A DNA stretch of 56,633 bases from a bacterium (GCA_023512255.1 JAILZY010000016.1:1-56633), one strand, 5' to 3'; counted from the first letter of the stretch, positions 34,806 to 44,995 are shown. The notes: generated by a model from the letters alone, not told the origin. Numbers and translations are program-made.

Positions 34806-34910
34806 CTACACTTTTGCAGAAATTTCTTAACGCCTTGAAATCCTTGAAAATTATCTCTAATAGCAAATCCATTAAAATCAAGGATTCGAAGAAAAAGTGC
34901 AAAAGCATAG
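34806..34910. mobile_element. MITE-like element, family B, copy 2
   Basis: A 105-bp copy of the element at 24671-24775, with two substitutions. The terminal inverted repeats are the same. It lies ten bases downstream of the stop of the anion transporter gene, in the same orientation relative to that minus-strand gene as copy 1 to its neighbour. Flanking direct repeats are not clear here (TTCTT is shared but offset by one base). Confidence 0.75.
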
Positions 34911-34920
34911 TTCTTAATTC

Positions 34921-36363
34921 TTACAATGATACCCCTACCAGTGGCCAGTACCATTTTACCAGAATTAAAAAAATGATCCAGCAGCAAATGTGCAGAATTA
35001 GCCCGGCTTTGAAAATTTCCCCAATCTCATAATACCCTGACGAATAGGCAATGGCGTTAGCAGGAGATCCCATCGGCAGGATAAAGGGCAGCCCGGCAGG
35101 AATAGCTACGGCAAAAACCATAGCCAGGGGATTAATTGCCTTGGTCTGGCAGAGACTGAATCCGATGGGAAGAATAATAGCTACACAGGCCACATTGCTG
35201 ATCCCTTCGGTAAGCAAAAAGGAAAAGAGGGAGAAAATACCAATTGTCCAGAGGGGAGAAAACCGCACCCCGCTCAGCAGCTGCTGGGCGATCCATCGGG
35301 CGGCCCCGGTTTGATCAACGGCTCTGGCGACGACAATGGCTCCGCCGTACATAAGGATTACTCCCCAATTAACATAGTCATTGACATCATCCCAGCCAAT
35401 GACCCTGGCCACAAACAAAGATACAGCCGAAAGAAGTGAAATCATAGCCAGGTCAAGCCTATGATTGAAAAATATCCAGATCAGGATAGTAGTTATTAGG
35501 ATAATCAGAACCTTTTTTTCAGCAAAACTCATCGGGCCGATTCCCTGTAATTCTTCTTCTAGCTTTCGCCTGGCTGGTTTCACATCGACTAAATTGAAAT
35601 TGAAGCCAAAGATCAAAAGACAATAGGCCGCAATGAGCGAGAGAGCTGCCATCGGCAGGGCTATTTTTGACCATCCCCAAAAACTGATCGATTGGCCGAA
35701 AGCCTCCTTCAGAAGACCAATAGCCAAGGGAGCCCGCGCTCCACCAAGCAGGGTTCCCACCCCGCCGATCACCGATCCCCAGGACATGGCCAGGAAAAGG
35801 ACCGTGCCGTATTGACCTTCAAGGAGCTGCAAATCAAGACTCAAGGCAATGGTTCCTACCACCGGAAACATCAGAGCCGCGACTGCATGTTCCGGTATGA
35901 TCAGGGCCAGAAAACCGCAGGTAATCAGAATGCCAAAAACTAAAAGGCGAGGGCTGGCGCTGAAGTGGGTTAGAATAGCTAAAGCGATGCGCTTACTTAG
36001 ACCTGATTTTATTGTGGCCGAAGCCATAATAAAGGCTCCAAGAATGAAAAATACCGCGCTGTTGCCAAAAAAGGAGTAAGCCTGATCGGCTCTCATAACC
36101 TGGAGGAGAGGAATCAGAGCGATGACCAGCAAACCCGTGATTGATAGAGGGAGAGCATTGGTAACCCATAAGACTAAGGCTAGAGAGAAAATACCTAGGG
36201 CACGCTGTCCGGCAGGGGAAAGACCGGCCTGGGTGGGCAGAATCAGAAAAGCGAGCAGAATGAGAAAGGCTAGAAAAATAAAAAAAATGTCTCGCCTTCT
36301 CCATGAAGCGGTATTGAGGGATGCAGTATCTGGCCTGTTGTCTGAGTTACTGTTTTTTACCAT
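34921..36363 (-). CDS. DASS/SLC13-family sodium:anion symporter
   Basis: A 480-residue inner-membrane protein with about eleven hydrophobic helices. It shows DASS signatures: a first helix pair ending in RALGIFSLALVLWVTNALPL, a re-entrant loop GGVGTLLGGARAPLAIGLL near 205-225, and the second motif LPMGSPANAIAYSSG near 435-450, in place of the more usual MGTPPNAI. Members carry sulfate, phosphate, or C4-dicarboxylate/citrate with sodium. The substrate cannot be read from the sequence. The gene is flanked on one side by the Usp/lipoprotein pair and on the other by the cytochrome fusion, with a 345-bp gap to the latter. Confidence 0.9.
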   Translation of the reverse strand: MVKNSNSDNRPDTASLNTASWRRRDIFFIFLAFLILLAFLILPTQAGLSPAGQRALGIFSLALVLWVTNALPLSITGLLVIALIPLLQVMRADQAYSFFGNSAVFFILGAFIMASATIKSGLSKRIALAILTHFSASPRLLVFGILITCGFLALIIPEHAVAALMFPVVGTIALSLDLQLLEGQYGTVLFLAMSWGSVIGGVGTLLGGARAPLAIGLLKEAFGQSISFWGWSKIALPMAALSLIAAYCLLIFGFNFNLVDVKPARRKLEEELQGIGPMSFAEKKVLIILITTILIWIFFNHRLDLAMISLLSAVSLFVARVIGWDDVNDYVNWGVILMYGGAIVVARAVDQTGAARWIAQQLLSGVRFSPLWTIGIFSLFSFLLTEGISNVACVAIILPIGFSLCQTKAINPLAMVFAVAIPAGLPFILPMGSPANAIAYSSGYYEIGEIFKAGLILHICCWIIFLILVKWYWPLVGVSL

Positions 36364-36708
36364 GAGTTAATGTTTTATCCTTATGCCAGAGAGAATGCTT
36401 GATTGCATTTTAAAATCAATCAGTTGACTTTCACAAAATGTGTGAGTTAACATTCTGGAATATAAAGCTTTTCAGGTGTTCGCTCTGGATTCGGGTTTAT
36501 ACTACTATTAGAGCCTTTGAGATAGTGCCGTTAGAGCCCTTGAGATAGCGATAGCGATAGGATTTGGCTAGACTTTCCGATCTCTTTGAGCATTTTTTGA
36601 CCGCTGTTTTTGGATTTTTTAGCAGCATTGCCTGCTGTCAGTATATTGTTGTCAGTATATCAGAATTTCTCTTTGAAATAAATATTTCATGCGCTCTTTT
36701 TCCTGTTT
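36364..36708. other. 345-bp gap with short direct repeats
   Basis: No gene was seen. It contains a direct repeat TTAGAGCC(T/C)TTGAGATAG near 36510-36548 and a GTCAGTATAT direct repeat near 36637-36660. A clear terminator for the cytochrome gene was not recognised. Confidence 0.4.
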
Positions 36709-39700
36709 TTAAGGGTGGCACCCTTGGCAGGACTTTTTAGCCGCCATCATCGGCCTGGTCATCTCGTCCATGAGTACTCCTTCTGATGGTCCACTAGAGA
36801 TCCTTTTCGGCAAGGAATGATCATTCCGATGGCAGGCCATGCAATTGATGCTGGCCTGCTGTGACGCGTTCTCCTGGCCGTGTTGAATGTCCTGGTGGCA
36901 GCGAAAACATTCTATTGATTGCTGGTTAACATGAATGGTATGGAGGAGGGGAGGATCTTGGGTCAGCTTGGCTTGCGGATTGATATTGATATGGCAAGTG
37001 AAGCATCGTTCTCGAGGAACCTGACCATCTCCTTGGGTAACCTTGATGTGACAGTCAGTGCATTGAATATTTTCGTTGTTAGCTAGAAATTGCTGGTGGT
37101 TGAGCTCAACTCCGGCAAAGGATATGGAAATGCCAGGCAGCGAATGACAGGTAATGCACCTTCCGACCCCAGTATCCTTTTCCTGTCTTCCTTTAAAGTG
37201 GCAGTTAAAGCAAATCGTTTCAGTTACCCGGACATGTTTTCCCTGAACGATCTGCGAATGGCAACTAATGCATCCTAGGCGCTTTCCCCTAGGCAAGGTC
37301 TTCAAATGCTGCTCATGACTGAACCTGATCCCGTGCTTGAACTGTTTTTCTTCCTGAAGCTCTTCCCAGCGATGGCATCCTGGCTGCAAACAGGCCTGAT
37401 TGCTCACCCTAGATTGAGGAAAAATGGAATAGGTCCGTAGCAGAGTGCGGAGGGTGAGTTCAAATTTTCCTGCCTCTTCTCCACTCTGCAGGTTTTCAGA
37501 AGGAGTATTCAGGTGTTCGTAGTGGCAGGTAACACAGCTTACTTTCTGATGGGAAGAAGTCTGCCAGGCCTCGGTGTAGGGTCGCATGTAGTGGCATTGG
37601 CTACAAAAGCCTGGGTAATTTATAATTTTTTGAGAGTAGAGGGGAATCAAAATACCGGGAAAGCTGGCCAGCAGTCCAAGGTAGGCCAGGGTTTTCTTCC
37701 ACTGGATTTTGGGCTGCCTCGGAGTTTCTCTAGATCCTGTAGCGCTATCCGCTTGTAGGCGATGATTTGAGATCGGGGAAAGAAACAGAAAAATGCCCAG
37801 GAAGCTGATCAGGTACAGAGAGTAAGCCGACAGATCGCTCACACATTTTTGGTGGTTGAGGGTTAAAAAATTGTAGGCCAAAAGACCAAGGGTAATCGTG
37901 GTCAGATAGAGATAGAGCTCCTTAGCCAATTGAACAGCTAGGAACATATATAGAATGGCTGACAGGAGAAGAAGTTTTTGACAGATCTGAAAGTCTCCAT
38001 AAAATAGAGCCATAGTGCTACAGGTTAAAGCCACGAGCGTGGCCACATCAAAGACTGGCTGGGCCTGCTCCTGCCCCCACCGCCTCTTGATGAAATATCC
38101 TGCCAGGCCAAGAAAGAAAGGGGCAAAGAAAAAATATTGCAATCGCATGGCAGGCAACAATCCAGACACCTGCCGCAAGCCGAAATAGTAGCTCATCGAC
38201 AAGAAGGCCGAAGCCAGAAAGAAGTGCTCATAACAGGGGAATATCCAGGTCAAAGCCAGATAACCCACTGTATAGACCAAGAAAGCCAGGAAAAGCCAGT
38301 AGTAGCCTGCTCTCCCCCCTGCTTGCGGATTGATCAGGGTCAGGAGAATAATCGTAGCTACCCAAAGATGCCCGGCTATCTTAAAAGCATTTCTTCCCCA
38401 AGGGAGGAAGGGTTTGGCCCATAGACTGCATCCATAGAAAAGCAAAGCTACTGGCAGAGCCCATGTGGGGAGCATATCTGCTGCGGGGACTATCATCTTG
38501 GCTAAAAGCCCTTGATGCCAGACCACGGCCAGAATGAAACAGGAGGTATAGATATGCCAGCTTTTTTTCGTCTGATAGGCCATGAATAGATGAGCAGTAA
38601 ATAAAATGCATCCTAGAAAGATACCAGAGGGAAGATTGCGGCTGTAGAGCCAGGCGAGGATGGCGATCAGGCTGAGGAGACTTCCTGCCCAGTAGGATAC
38701 TCCACTTAGCCTGGGAAAGAATCTGCGGGCATAACTAAAGACCAGATAATGTAGAAAAACACATATTGACAGACCCAAGGGAGAGTAGGCCGAGCTATAG
38801 TCTAGGGTTACCAGAAAAAATCCGCTCAGGATAAGCCAGCTAAAATACCATAATTCAGCCAGAGGATAGTTTTTTTGCTGCGATCTCATGCCTATCCCCA
38901 GCAGTAAAAACCCAGGCAGGAGAAAGAGCAGATTGCCTCCCCCAAAAGAGGCAGCATCTTTCGGAATCAGGTAATAGTAGACAAAGGCCATGACCAGGAC
39001 GGTTGGGTAGAGAAATTTCTGGTCCTCGGTAAACAGAAAGAATATCAGCATGGAAAAAAGATAACCAAAGCCTAACATGCAAATAAAATCAAGAGAATAA
39101 CTGGACAATTGCAAAGGTATAAGAAAAGCGATCAGGACCGTGAGAAACTGGATCTCATAGATTGATTTGCTGAATGCAGGCCGCTTCATCTGCTGCCCTA
39201 AGTAGCCTAGCCAGAAGAAGAGCCAAATCAAAGGAATAGTCAGGATAAGATACCAACTGATTTCGTAGACCGGTGAGTGAATCAGCAGCCCCTCGAAAAA
39301 GGCAATGTTCATAAATAGGCCAAACAGATAGGTGGGAATGCTTCGCTCTCTTTCGGTCTTGTAGTTAGTTTGCCAGGCTGCGGTAAAATAAAGGAGAGCA
39401 TAGGCTAGGGCGATTCCAAGGTAGAAAAAACTCACCGGAAAACCTTGCCAGGCAAAGAGTGAAAGATAGCCAAGGGTACAAAGGTAAGAGAGCAGCAGGA
39501 AAACAGTTTGTTTGTGTTGTTTGACCTGGCCTGCTGTGGCTTTGGCCAATCTGCTATTTTGCAGCAGGGTATGCAGGCGCAAAAAATGAAAGGAATAGAG
39601 AAATTGGACAAGCATGAACAGAGTAAGATTTGACCAATAAGAGCATAGGGCGAGCACAAGGCCGATAAATCCGACTACTACGGAGGTAGGATACCATAGC

Positions 39701-40431
39701 CTTTTTTCTCCTTGTCCCTGTTTTTGCCAGATGCCGGCATACATAAATATCATGAACAAGGCTATCAGGCATAAGCCGTAGGCTTGTTTGGGAATAGCTG
39801 GTATTTGATACAAAAGAAAAATAAGGGTTAAAGGAAGACATATCAGGGTAAGATAAGACCAGATGGCCGCGCGGGCTGGAGAATTTTCCGCCGGGCGCCG
39901 GATGAGCTGCCAGTAATAGAAAATGCTGTAAAAACCAAGAGTTATGGCCGCAATAGCTGGCTGTTTCTCCAGATATTCTTTGCTCTGTATTAGCATAACA
40001 GCGATGAAGAAAAAGCTTACCAGAGAGGCGCACCTATCTAGCGGCTGCAAGGCCTCCTGGGTGAAAGCCTTCAATTTCATCAGGCCAAGCGATATTCCAG
40101 ACAGCATGAGTATGAGAGGAATAGAAAGTATAGGCATAACCAGAGTGAAAGACGCCCCAAGCCCGAGGGCGGCAAGAAAGCAGGATAGAATAAGCAGAAA
40201 AGCAGCCGGGTACATAAATATCCTGGCCACAAGCCGGGCGAAGGCAAAGCTCAGGAGGGAAAACAGCAAGAGTAGGCCGCTGCCCAAAAAGGGTTTATTG
40301 ACCAGAAAGGTTCGACTGACGACCAGCAGAAAAATACCCGCCAGCAGGATCAAACCATGGCTTAGTTGCCTCCATCCCTCTTTTTCCATTAATCTGACCG
40401 CGACTTTTTCTTCTCTACTTTCCATAACCAC
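36709..40431 (-). CDS. Giant membrane protein fused to an eleven-heme c-type cytochrome
   Basis: A 1240-residue protein (start GTG 40431, or ATG 40425, on the minus strand). Residues about 20-920 are almost wholly hydrophobic, and I estimate 25-30 helices without a recognised transporter motif. From about 925 there is a final anchor (AYLGLLASFPGILIPLY), then a NapC/NirT-like start (CSQCHYMRPYTEAW ... CVTCHYEHL). In all, eleven heme motifs can be read: CSQCH, CVTCH, CLQPGCH, CISCH, CFNCH, CITCH, CTDCH, CFTCH, CFRCH, CMACH, CQGCH. The third has four residues between the cysteines. The C terminus faces the periplasm if the heme part is exported. A quinol-to-cytochrome electron transfer role is inferred. 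A long, helix-rich N-terminal half on such a cytochrome is unusual. Confidence 0.8.
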   Translation of the reverse strand: MVMESREEKVAVRLMEKEGWRQLSHGLILLAGIFLLVVSRTFLVNKPFLGSGLLLLFSLLSFAFARLVARIFMYPAAFLLILSCFLAALGLGASFTLVMPILSIPLILMLSGISLGLMKLKAFTQEALQPLDRCASLVSFFFIAVMLIQSKEYLEKQPAIAAITLGFYSIFYYWQLIRRPAENSPARAAIWSYLTLICLPLTLIFLLYQIPAIPKQAYGLCLIALFMIFMYAGIWQKQGQGEKRLWYPTSVVVGFIGLVLALCSYWSNLTLFMLVQFLYSFHFLRLHTLLQNSRLAKATAGQVKQHKQTVFLLLSYLCTLGYLSLFAWQGFPVSFFYLGIALAYALLYFTAAWQTNYKTERERSIPTYLFGLFMNIAFFEGLLIHSPVYEISWYLILTIPLIWLFFWLGYLGQQMKRPAFSKSIYEIQFLTVLIAFLIPLQLSSYSLDFICMLGFGYLFSMLIFFLFTEDQKFLYPTVLVMAFVYYYLIPKDAASFGGGNLLFLLPGFLLLGIGMRSQQKNYPLAELWYFSWLILSGFFLVTLDYSSAYSPLGLSICVFLHYLVFSYARRFFPRLSGVSYWAGSLLSLIAILAWLYSRNLPSGIFLGCILFTAHLFMAYQTKKSWHIYTSCFILAVVWHQGLLAKMIVPAADMLPTWALPVALLFYGCSLWAKPFLPWGRNAFKIAGHLWVATIILLTLINPQAGGRAGYYWLFLAFLVYTVGYLALTWIFPCYEHFFLASAFLSMSYYFGLRQVSGLLPAMRLQYFFFAPFFLGLAGYFIKRRWGQEQAQPVFDVATLVALTCSTMALFYGDFQICQKLLLLSAILYMFLAVQLAKELYLYLTTITLGLLAYNFLTLNHQKCVSDLSAYSLYLISFLGIFLFLSPISNHRLQADSATGSRETPRQPKIQWKKTLAYLGLLASFPGILIPLYSQKIINYPGFCSQCHYMRPYTEAWQTSSHQKVSCVTCHYEHLNTPSENLQSGEEAGKFELTLRTLLRTYSIFPQSRVSNQACLQPGCHRWEELQEEKQFKHGIRFSHEQHLKTLPRGKRLGCISCHSQIVQGKHVRVTETICFNCHFKGRQEKDTGVGRCITCHSLPGISISFAGVELNHQQFLANNENIQCTDCHIKVTQGDGQVPRERCFTCHININPQAKLTQDPPLLHTIHVNQQSIECFRCHQDIQHGQENASQQASINCMACHRNDHSLPKRISSGPSEGVLMDEMTRPMMAAKKSCQGCHP

Positions 40432-40836
40432 TCAAAGACTTCATCCCGAAAGAGCACAGTGCTCGCATCTATTGCATTTATTATCTATAGCATATTATCT
40501 ATTGCCTAGATTAATGGCATAGATTAATGGTGATGCTTCATCTCCTCCCTGCTTGCCCTTTACCCCCAAAAGAGCATAACTGTACCTATTATATTCAATA
40601 ACCGCATAATTCATGCCGAAAGAGTAGGCCAAGCAGATCTTGGCAACCGGAGAGGAATGCCGTATATAAGAGCTTGATTTGAGCTTGATTTACCTAGCTG
40701 ATTAAATAATAAGGGCGAAAGCTAAGGTTATGTTTGGCTAGGGGATAAGGCCACCAGTAGGTAGCCGATTTTCATATCTGAGCTATCTTGAGCATTAATA
40801 ATCAAATAGTACCCGAATTGGTAGATATAGGTCATA

Positions 40837-40856
40837 CTATGCAAAATATTGCATAG
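40837..40856. repeat. Small hairpin
   Basis: CTATGCAA / TTGCATAG form an 8-bp stem with an AATA loop in the 700-bp gap between the cytochrome fusion and the lipoprotein gene. No T-run follows. The rest of that gap, apart from the MITE-like element at 40984, shows nothing recognisable. Confidence 0.35.
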
Positions 40857-40983
40857 CAGGTCTATTCTTAATTCAAAATCTTCACTATTTACCCCAAATT
40901 TTCACTATTTCACTTTTAATTATCAAAATTGCTCAGGATTATTCTTACTGTAATCCGAAATATAGTGGGCTTGAGAAAAAAAT

Positions 40984-41096
40984 CGCTCTTATTTTATTAG
41001 CTACCATTGAGAGATATAACCCTAATAAGAGCTAGCCCCTTCGAGGGTTTATGGTTGTTCTGATATAGGGTTTATGGTGTCTGATATATAAGAGCG
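40984..41096. mobile_element. MITE-like element, family A, copy 2
   Basis: The ends CGCTCTTAT / ATAAGAGCG are perfect 9-bp inverted repeats. The interior matches copies 1 and 3 closely. An A-rich flank (AAAAAAAT/AAAAATAA) may be a decayed or low-complexity target duplication. It lies 46 bases upstream of the lipoprotein start at 41142, so it sits in or next to that gene's leader. Confidence 0.8.
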
Positions 41097-41141
41097 AAAA
41101 ATAACCTTATTGATAACCATCTTCAGTAGAGGAGGAGTCCG

Positions 41142-41918
41142 GTGAAACGGCTTAAAGAAGTTGGTCTTGCGGTGGTAACGATCGGCTTAGGATTATTACT
41201 TATAGGCTGTGGTGGCCGCGGTGATGGCGAAGGTGAGGTGGCTGGCCCGGCAGGTGGTGCAGCTATGGAGACTAGAGGAGATTTAGAGACCCTCAGCAAT
41301 GAGGCTGCTATCCATGCTCAACCCCATTATCAGCAGCTTCAGATATTGCCTAGCTCGTATATTCAGATAGATAACAATGGGATTCCAGCAAGGCAAAGCA
41401 TTCAGGGGAGTATCAAAGGAATCTTCTCTCGCTACGATGGTCAAGTTCCGCTAGTCTATGCTGACTACGAAATATATAAGTACGAAATATCCTACCATAT
41501 TGTTAATATAAACACCAATCTTACTGCAAATTTTTCAAGTTTTTCACTCATAGCCGAGCTTCCTGATGGTGAATATCGGCTGGGGATTTCAGATCCACAG
41601 TCTCAAGACAATATACTGTGGGAGGATGAGCCGATACTCACTGGTTTTAAAACCTTCGAGATCGGGAAAATATATGAGTATCGCTCTTTATTACAGGAAG
41701 GCAGATATACTGTTCTGAATAAGGAATATGTAACTGTTGGCCAGATCAGATACCCGGCCTGGAAGATTCTTGAGATCTCAAAGGAAGGAACTCTTCTCTC
41801 GGAGGAATACCGGTGGGTAAATCCTAGCTATGGCACACTTAGGGTTCAGTTGACTATGTCAGACAGTAAAGATCATTCGCTCATGTTTCTTGAGGCGATA
41901 TTACAGGAAAGCCATTAA
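41142..41918 (+). CDS. Lipoprotein of unknown function
   Basis: A 258-residue protein with GGAGGAG ahead of the GTG start. The lipobox LIGC ends a hydrophobic segment near residue 23, followed by a Gly-rich linker (GGRGDGEGEVAGPAGG) typical of the flexible stem after a lipidated Cys. The remainder is a beta-rich domain with no recognised family; it might be a surface or periplasmic adapter. It stands alone between a MITE-like element upstream and a hairpin terminator (42024-42065). Confidence 0.6.
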   Translation: MKRLKEVGLAVVTIGLGLLLIGCGGRGDGEGEVAGPAGGAAMETRGDLETLSNEAAIHAQPHYQQLQILPSSYIQIDNNGIPARQSIQGSIKGIFSRYDGQVPLVYADYEIYKYEISYHIVNINTNLTANFSSFSLIAELPDGEYRLGISDPQSQDNILWEDEPILTGFKTFEIGKIYEYRSLLQEGRYTVLNKEYVTVGQIRYPAWKILEISKEGTLLSEEYRWVNPSYGTLRVQLTMSDSKDHSLMFLEAILQESH

Positions 41919-42023
41919 CTGGCGTATTAATTTTGTTTCGTATTGGGGAAACTATCTCTACCATCTGCAAACCATCTTGTGAGTTATCTTTATACCTTGA
42001 TACCCTTGTCCTTATCCCCCCTA

Positions 42024-42065
42024 GCCCTCTCCCGGGGTGCAAAATGAGGAGAGGGCATATTTTTA
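42024..42065 (+). terminator. Intrinsic terminator after the lipoprotein gene
   Basis: GCCCTCTCC / GGAGAGGGC form a 9-bp stem with a 15-base loop, followed by ATATTTTT. It lies about 105 bases after the stop at 41918. Confidence 0.65.
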
Positions 42066-42302
42066 GCTTCTCGCTTTTTGCGATTTTTTTTTGGCTTGAT
42101 TTAAGGTGCCAAATCATTAAAGATTTATAACTCACCAACATAGCAAAGCGCTAGACAACCAGGGATGGCTATTTCTAACCACGCTATCAAACCCTTCTCA
42201 TCATTCTCATCAAGGGAGGGTTATGTAGGGGGCATCTGGTTAGTTTCTATGTTATTGACAATCATCAGGTTGTATGATTTAATTGGTTTCTTAAATGCCA
42301 TA

Positions 42303-42417
42303 CGCTCTCATTTATTAGCTACCATTGAGAGACATAACCCACATAAGAGCTAAGCTCCTTTGAGGGTTTATGGTTGTTTTGATATAGGGTTTATGGTGTC
42401 TGATATATATAAGAGCG
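42303..42417. mobile_element. MITE-like element, family A, copy 3, with target duplication
   Basis: The ends CGCTCT / AGAGCG bound a 115-bp element matching copies 1 and 2. The flanking ATGCCATA (left) and ATGCCAAA (right) agree at seven of eight positions, which looks like a target duplication. It sits about 100 bases upstream of the start of the biosynthetic operon. Confidence 0.8.
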
Positions 42418-42517
42418 ATGCCAAAATAGTCAGAAAGAGGTTGCCGTTAATACTCAGAAAGAAGTTGCCATTAGGGGATTAGTAGGGAATACTACTTCAA
42501 GGATAACACAGAAAAAT

Positions 42518-43759
42518 ATGCCACCAGCCACCGAGAAAATTGATCAACCTAAGTATATAATTTTATTGGGAGATGGAATGGGTGATTATCCTATTCCAGA
42601 GCTCGAAGGGCAGACTGTCCTTGAATTTGCCAACACGCCGAACATGGATTTTGTAGCTCAGCATGGGCTCTTGGGTCAGGTCCGGACCATACCTGAATCT
42701 TTGCCCCCTGGTAGCGATGTGGCTAATCTTTCTATCTTGGGCTATGACCCGCGGCTTTACTATACTGGACGGGCTCCGCTTGAGGCTGCCAGCATCGGGG
42801 TAGATCTGGCCCCTTCTGATGTGGCCTTCCGCTGCAATTTGGTTACTCTTGAGGATGGTAAAATGAAGGATTTTAGCGCTGGGCATATCTCCACCGAAGA
42901 GGCCAGGCCATTTATTCAAGAGTTGGAAGCTCATTTGGGATCGCGGGAATTTCAATTCTTTTGCGGCACTAGCTATCGGCATCTTATGGTCTGGCGAGAG
43001 GGCCAGGATAAGATGTTCTGTACTCCTCCTCACGACATTTCTGGTCAGCCTGTCGCTCCCCATCTTCCAAGTGGTGGAGAAGGGGCTGGGCGAGTGCTGG
43101 ATTTGATGCTTCGCTCTCAGGCGCTGCTTAAGGATCATCCCCTCAACCAGCAGAGGCAAGCAGCAGGCAAGCCTCCGGTCAGTTCGATCTGGCTATGGGG
43201 TCAGGGGCGAAGACCTCAGTTGCCTTCGTTTCAGGAAAAGTATGAAAAAAGCGGGGCCATGATCTCCGCGGTCGATCTTTTGAAGGGAATTGGCCGGATA
43301 TTAGGACTTGACATTATTCAGGTTCCTGGCGCGACTGGCTATCTTGACACTAATTATGTCGGCAAGGCTGATTATGCTCTTGCTGCCCTTCAGGAACATG
43401 ATCTGGTCTATGTCCATGTGGAGGCTCCTGATGAGGCTGGACATAATGGAGATCTGAAAGCCAAGATTCAGGCCGTAGAGGATTTCGATCGACTGGTGGT
43501 AGGCACTATTCTCAATAAAATTTCTAAATTTCCCTCAGTTCGGATTATGATTTTGCCGGATCACCTGACCCCTATTTCCGCTCAGACTCACACCAGGGAG
43601 CCGGTTCCGGTGGCTATTTTCCCTAGGAATGGAAAGGGAGAAGCCGATAAGGTAACTAAAAAGAAAAGAAAATTCAGCGAACGTGAGGCCCAAGGATCAG
43701 GGGTATTCTTCCCCGAAGGGCATAAGCTGATGGAATTTTTCTTGCGGAGGAGTGAATAG
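42518..43759 (+). CDS. ApgM-family phosphoglycerate mutase-like enzyme, possible homoserine kinase
   Basis: A 413-residue alkaline-phosphatase-superfamily protein (metal site opening IILLGDGMGDYPIPELEG near 12-30; GSDVANLSILGYDP; HVEAPDEAGHNGD; ILPDHLTPISAQTHT near 340-355). It matches the archaeal-type, cofactor-independent phosphoglycerate mutase (ApgM). In several bacterial lineages, members of this group sit next to aspartate-family amino acid genes and have been proposed to be homoserine kinases (TIGR02535). Here the next gene, three bases downstream, is aspartate kinase, which favours that reading. The true reaction is not provable from sequence. It begins the operon. Confidence 0.8.
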   Translation: MPPATEKIDQPKYIILLGDGMGDYPIPELEGQTVLEFANTPNMDFVAQHGLLGQVRTIPESLPPGSDVANLSILGYDPRLYYTGRAPLEAASIGVDLAPSDVAFRCNLVTLEDGKMKDFSAGHISTEEARPFIQELEAHLGSREFQFFCGTSYRHLMVWREGQDKMFCTPPHDISGQPVAPHLPSGGEGAGRVLDLMLRSQALLKDHPLNQQRQAAGKPPVSSIWLWGQGRRPQLPSFQEKYEKSGAMISAVDLLKGIGRILGLDIIQVPGATGYLDTNYVGKADYALAALQEHDLVYVHVEAPDEAGHNGDLKAKIQAVEDFDRLVVGTILNKISKFPSVRIMILPDHLTPISAQTHTREPVPVAIFPRNGKGEADKVTKKKRKFSEREAQGSGVFFPEGHKLMEFFLRRSE

Positions 43760-43762
43760 GAG

Positions 43763-44995
43763 ATGGCGCTGGTAGTCCAAAAGTATGGTGGCACATCAGT
43801 GGGAAGTATTGACAGAATTCGGGCGGTGGCCAAGAGAGTAGTGGAGACACGCATGAAGGGAAATCTGGTGGTGGTCGTTGTCTCGGCCATGAGCGGAGAA
43901 ACGGACCGCCTGATTAATCTGGCTCTGAAGGTCTCGCCGCATCCGCGGGAGAGAGAGCTAGATATGCTCATGGCTACTGGAGAGCAAGTTTCCATGGCTC
44001 TTCTAGCCATAGCCATTCATGAGCTTGGGTATGAGGCTAAATCCCTGACCGGCCATCAAGCCAGGATACTGACCAATCGTGAGCACACCAAGGCCAAGAT
44101 TCTGTCCATTGAAACGGAAAAGATCTTAAAAGAGCTTGAAGATGGAAAGATCGTCATTGTGGCTGGATTTCAGGGCAGCGATGATCAGGGAGAAATTACC
44201 ACCCTGGGCCGGGGAGGCTCGGATTTGTCAGCAGTTGCTCTGGCTGCCAGTTTAAAGGCGGATGTTTGCGAGATTTATACCGATGTGGATGGTGTGTTTA
44301 CTGCTGATCCCAATATTGTTCCGGAGGCGGTCAAAATCCCTAAGATTTCGTATGATGAGATGCTGGAGCTTGCCGGCCTTGGAGCTAAGGTCTTGCAGAC
44401 TCGATCAGTAGAATTTGCCAAAAAGTATTCAGTGCCTATACACGTACGGTCAAGTTTTAATAATCAGGAAGGAACCCTGGTTACAGGGGAGGATGCAGAA
44501 ATGGAAAGCGTGTTAGTCAGAGGTGTAACCTGTAGCAAAAATGAGGCTAAAATCACCATTACCGGAGTGCCGGACAAACCGGGCATCGCCGCTAGGATCT
44601 TTTCAGAAATCGCCAAGGCCAATATCATGGTTGATATGATTATCCAAAATGTCGGCGAGCAGGGAAAGACCGATATCTCCTTTACGGTTCCTAAGGTGGA
44701 AAGCGAAAAGGCAGTAGAGGCGATCAAAAAGATTGCTGGTGAGCTTGGGATCGGCGAAATCAAGAGTGATCCGAAGATTGCTAAAATCTCGGTGGTTGGG
44801 CTTGGTATGCGAAGCCATACTGGTGTTGCCTCTACCATGTTTAGTTCACTGGCCGCAGTGGGGATTAATATTCTGATGATTTCCACCTCTGAGATCGCGA
44901 TCTCATGTGTCATTGATGAAAAATTCAGTGAGCTTAGTGTCCGCATCCTGCATGAGGCTTTCGGACTGAGTGCTCAGGAGGCAGCAAAAAGTTGA
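43763..44995 (+). CDS. lysC: Aspartate kinase
   Basis: A 410-residue enzyme that phosphorylates L-aspartate at the start of the lysine/threonine/methionine pathway. Motifs present: [15 protein letters not shown] (ATP/aspartate site), [37 protein letters not shown], and [15 protein letters not shown]. Two ACT domains follow (about 265-335 and 345-400, opening [18 protein letters not shown] and [14 protein letters not shown]), which normally provide feedback control by lysine or threonine. It starts three bases after the ApgM-like gene, so they are co-transcribed, and probably co-regulated with the citramalate and isoprenoid genes that follow. Confidence 0.95.
   Translation: MALVVQKYGGTSVGSIDRIRAVAKRVVETRMKGNLVVVVVSAMSGETDRLINLALKVSPHPRERELDMLMATGEQVSMALLAIAIHELGYEAKSLTGHQARILTNREHTKAKILSIETEKILKELEDGKIVIVAGFQGSDDQGEITTLGRGGSDLSAVALAASLKADVCEIYTDVDGVFTADPNIVPEAVKIPKISYDEMLELAGLGAKVLQTRSVEFAKKYSVPIHVRSSFNNQEGTLVTGEDAEMESVLVRGVTCSKNEAKITITGVPDKPGIAARIFSEIAKANIMVDMIIQNVGEQGKTDISFTVPKVESEKAVEAIKKIAGELGIGEIKSDPKIAKISVVGLGMRSHTGVASTMFSSLAAVGINILMISTSEIAISCVIDEKFSELSVRILHEAFGLSAQEAAKS

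Noticed and set aside
34796-34918. Target duplication for MITE family B, copy 2
   Set aside because: The flanks share TTCTT but offset by one base, which is too weak to claim.
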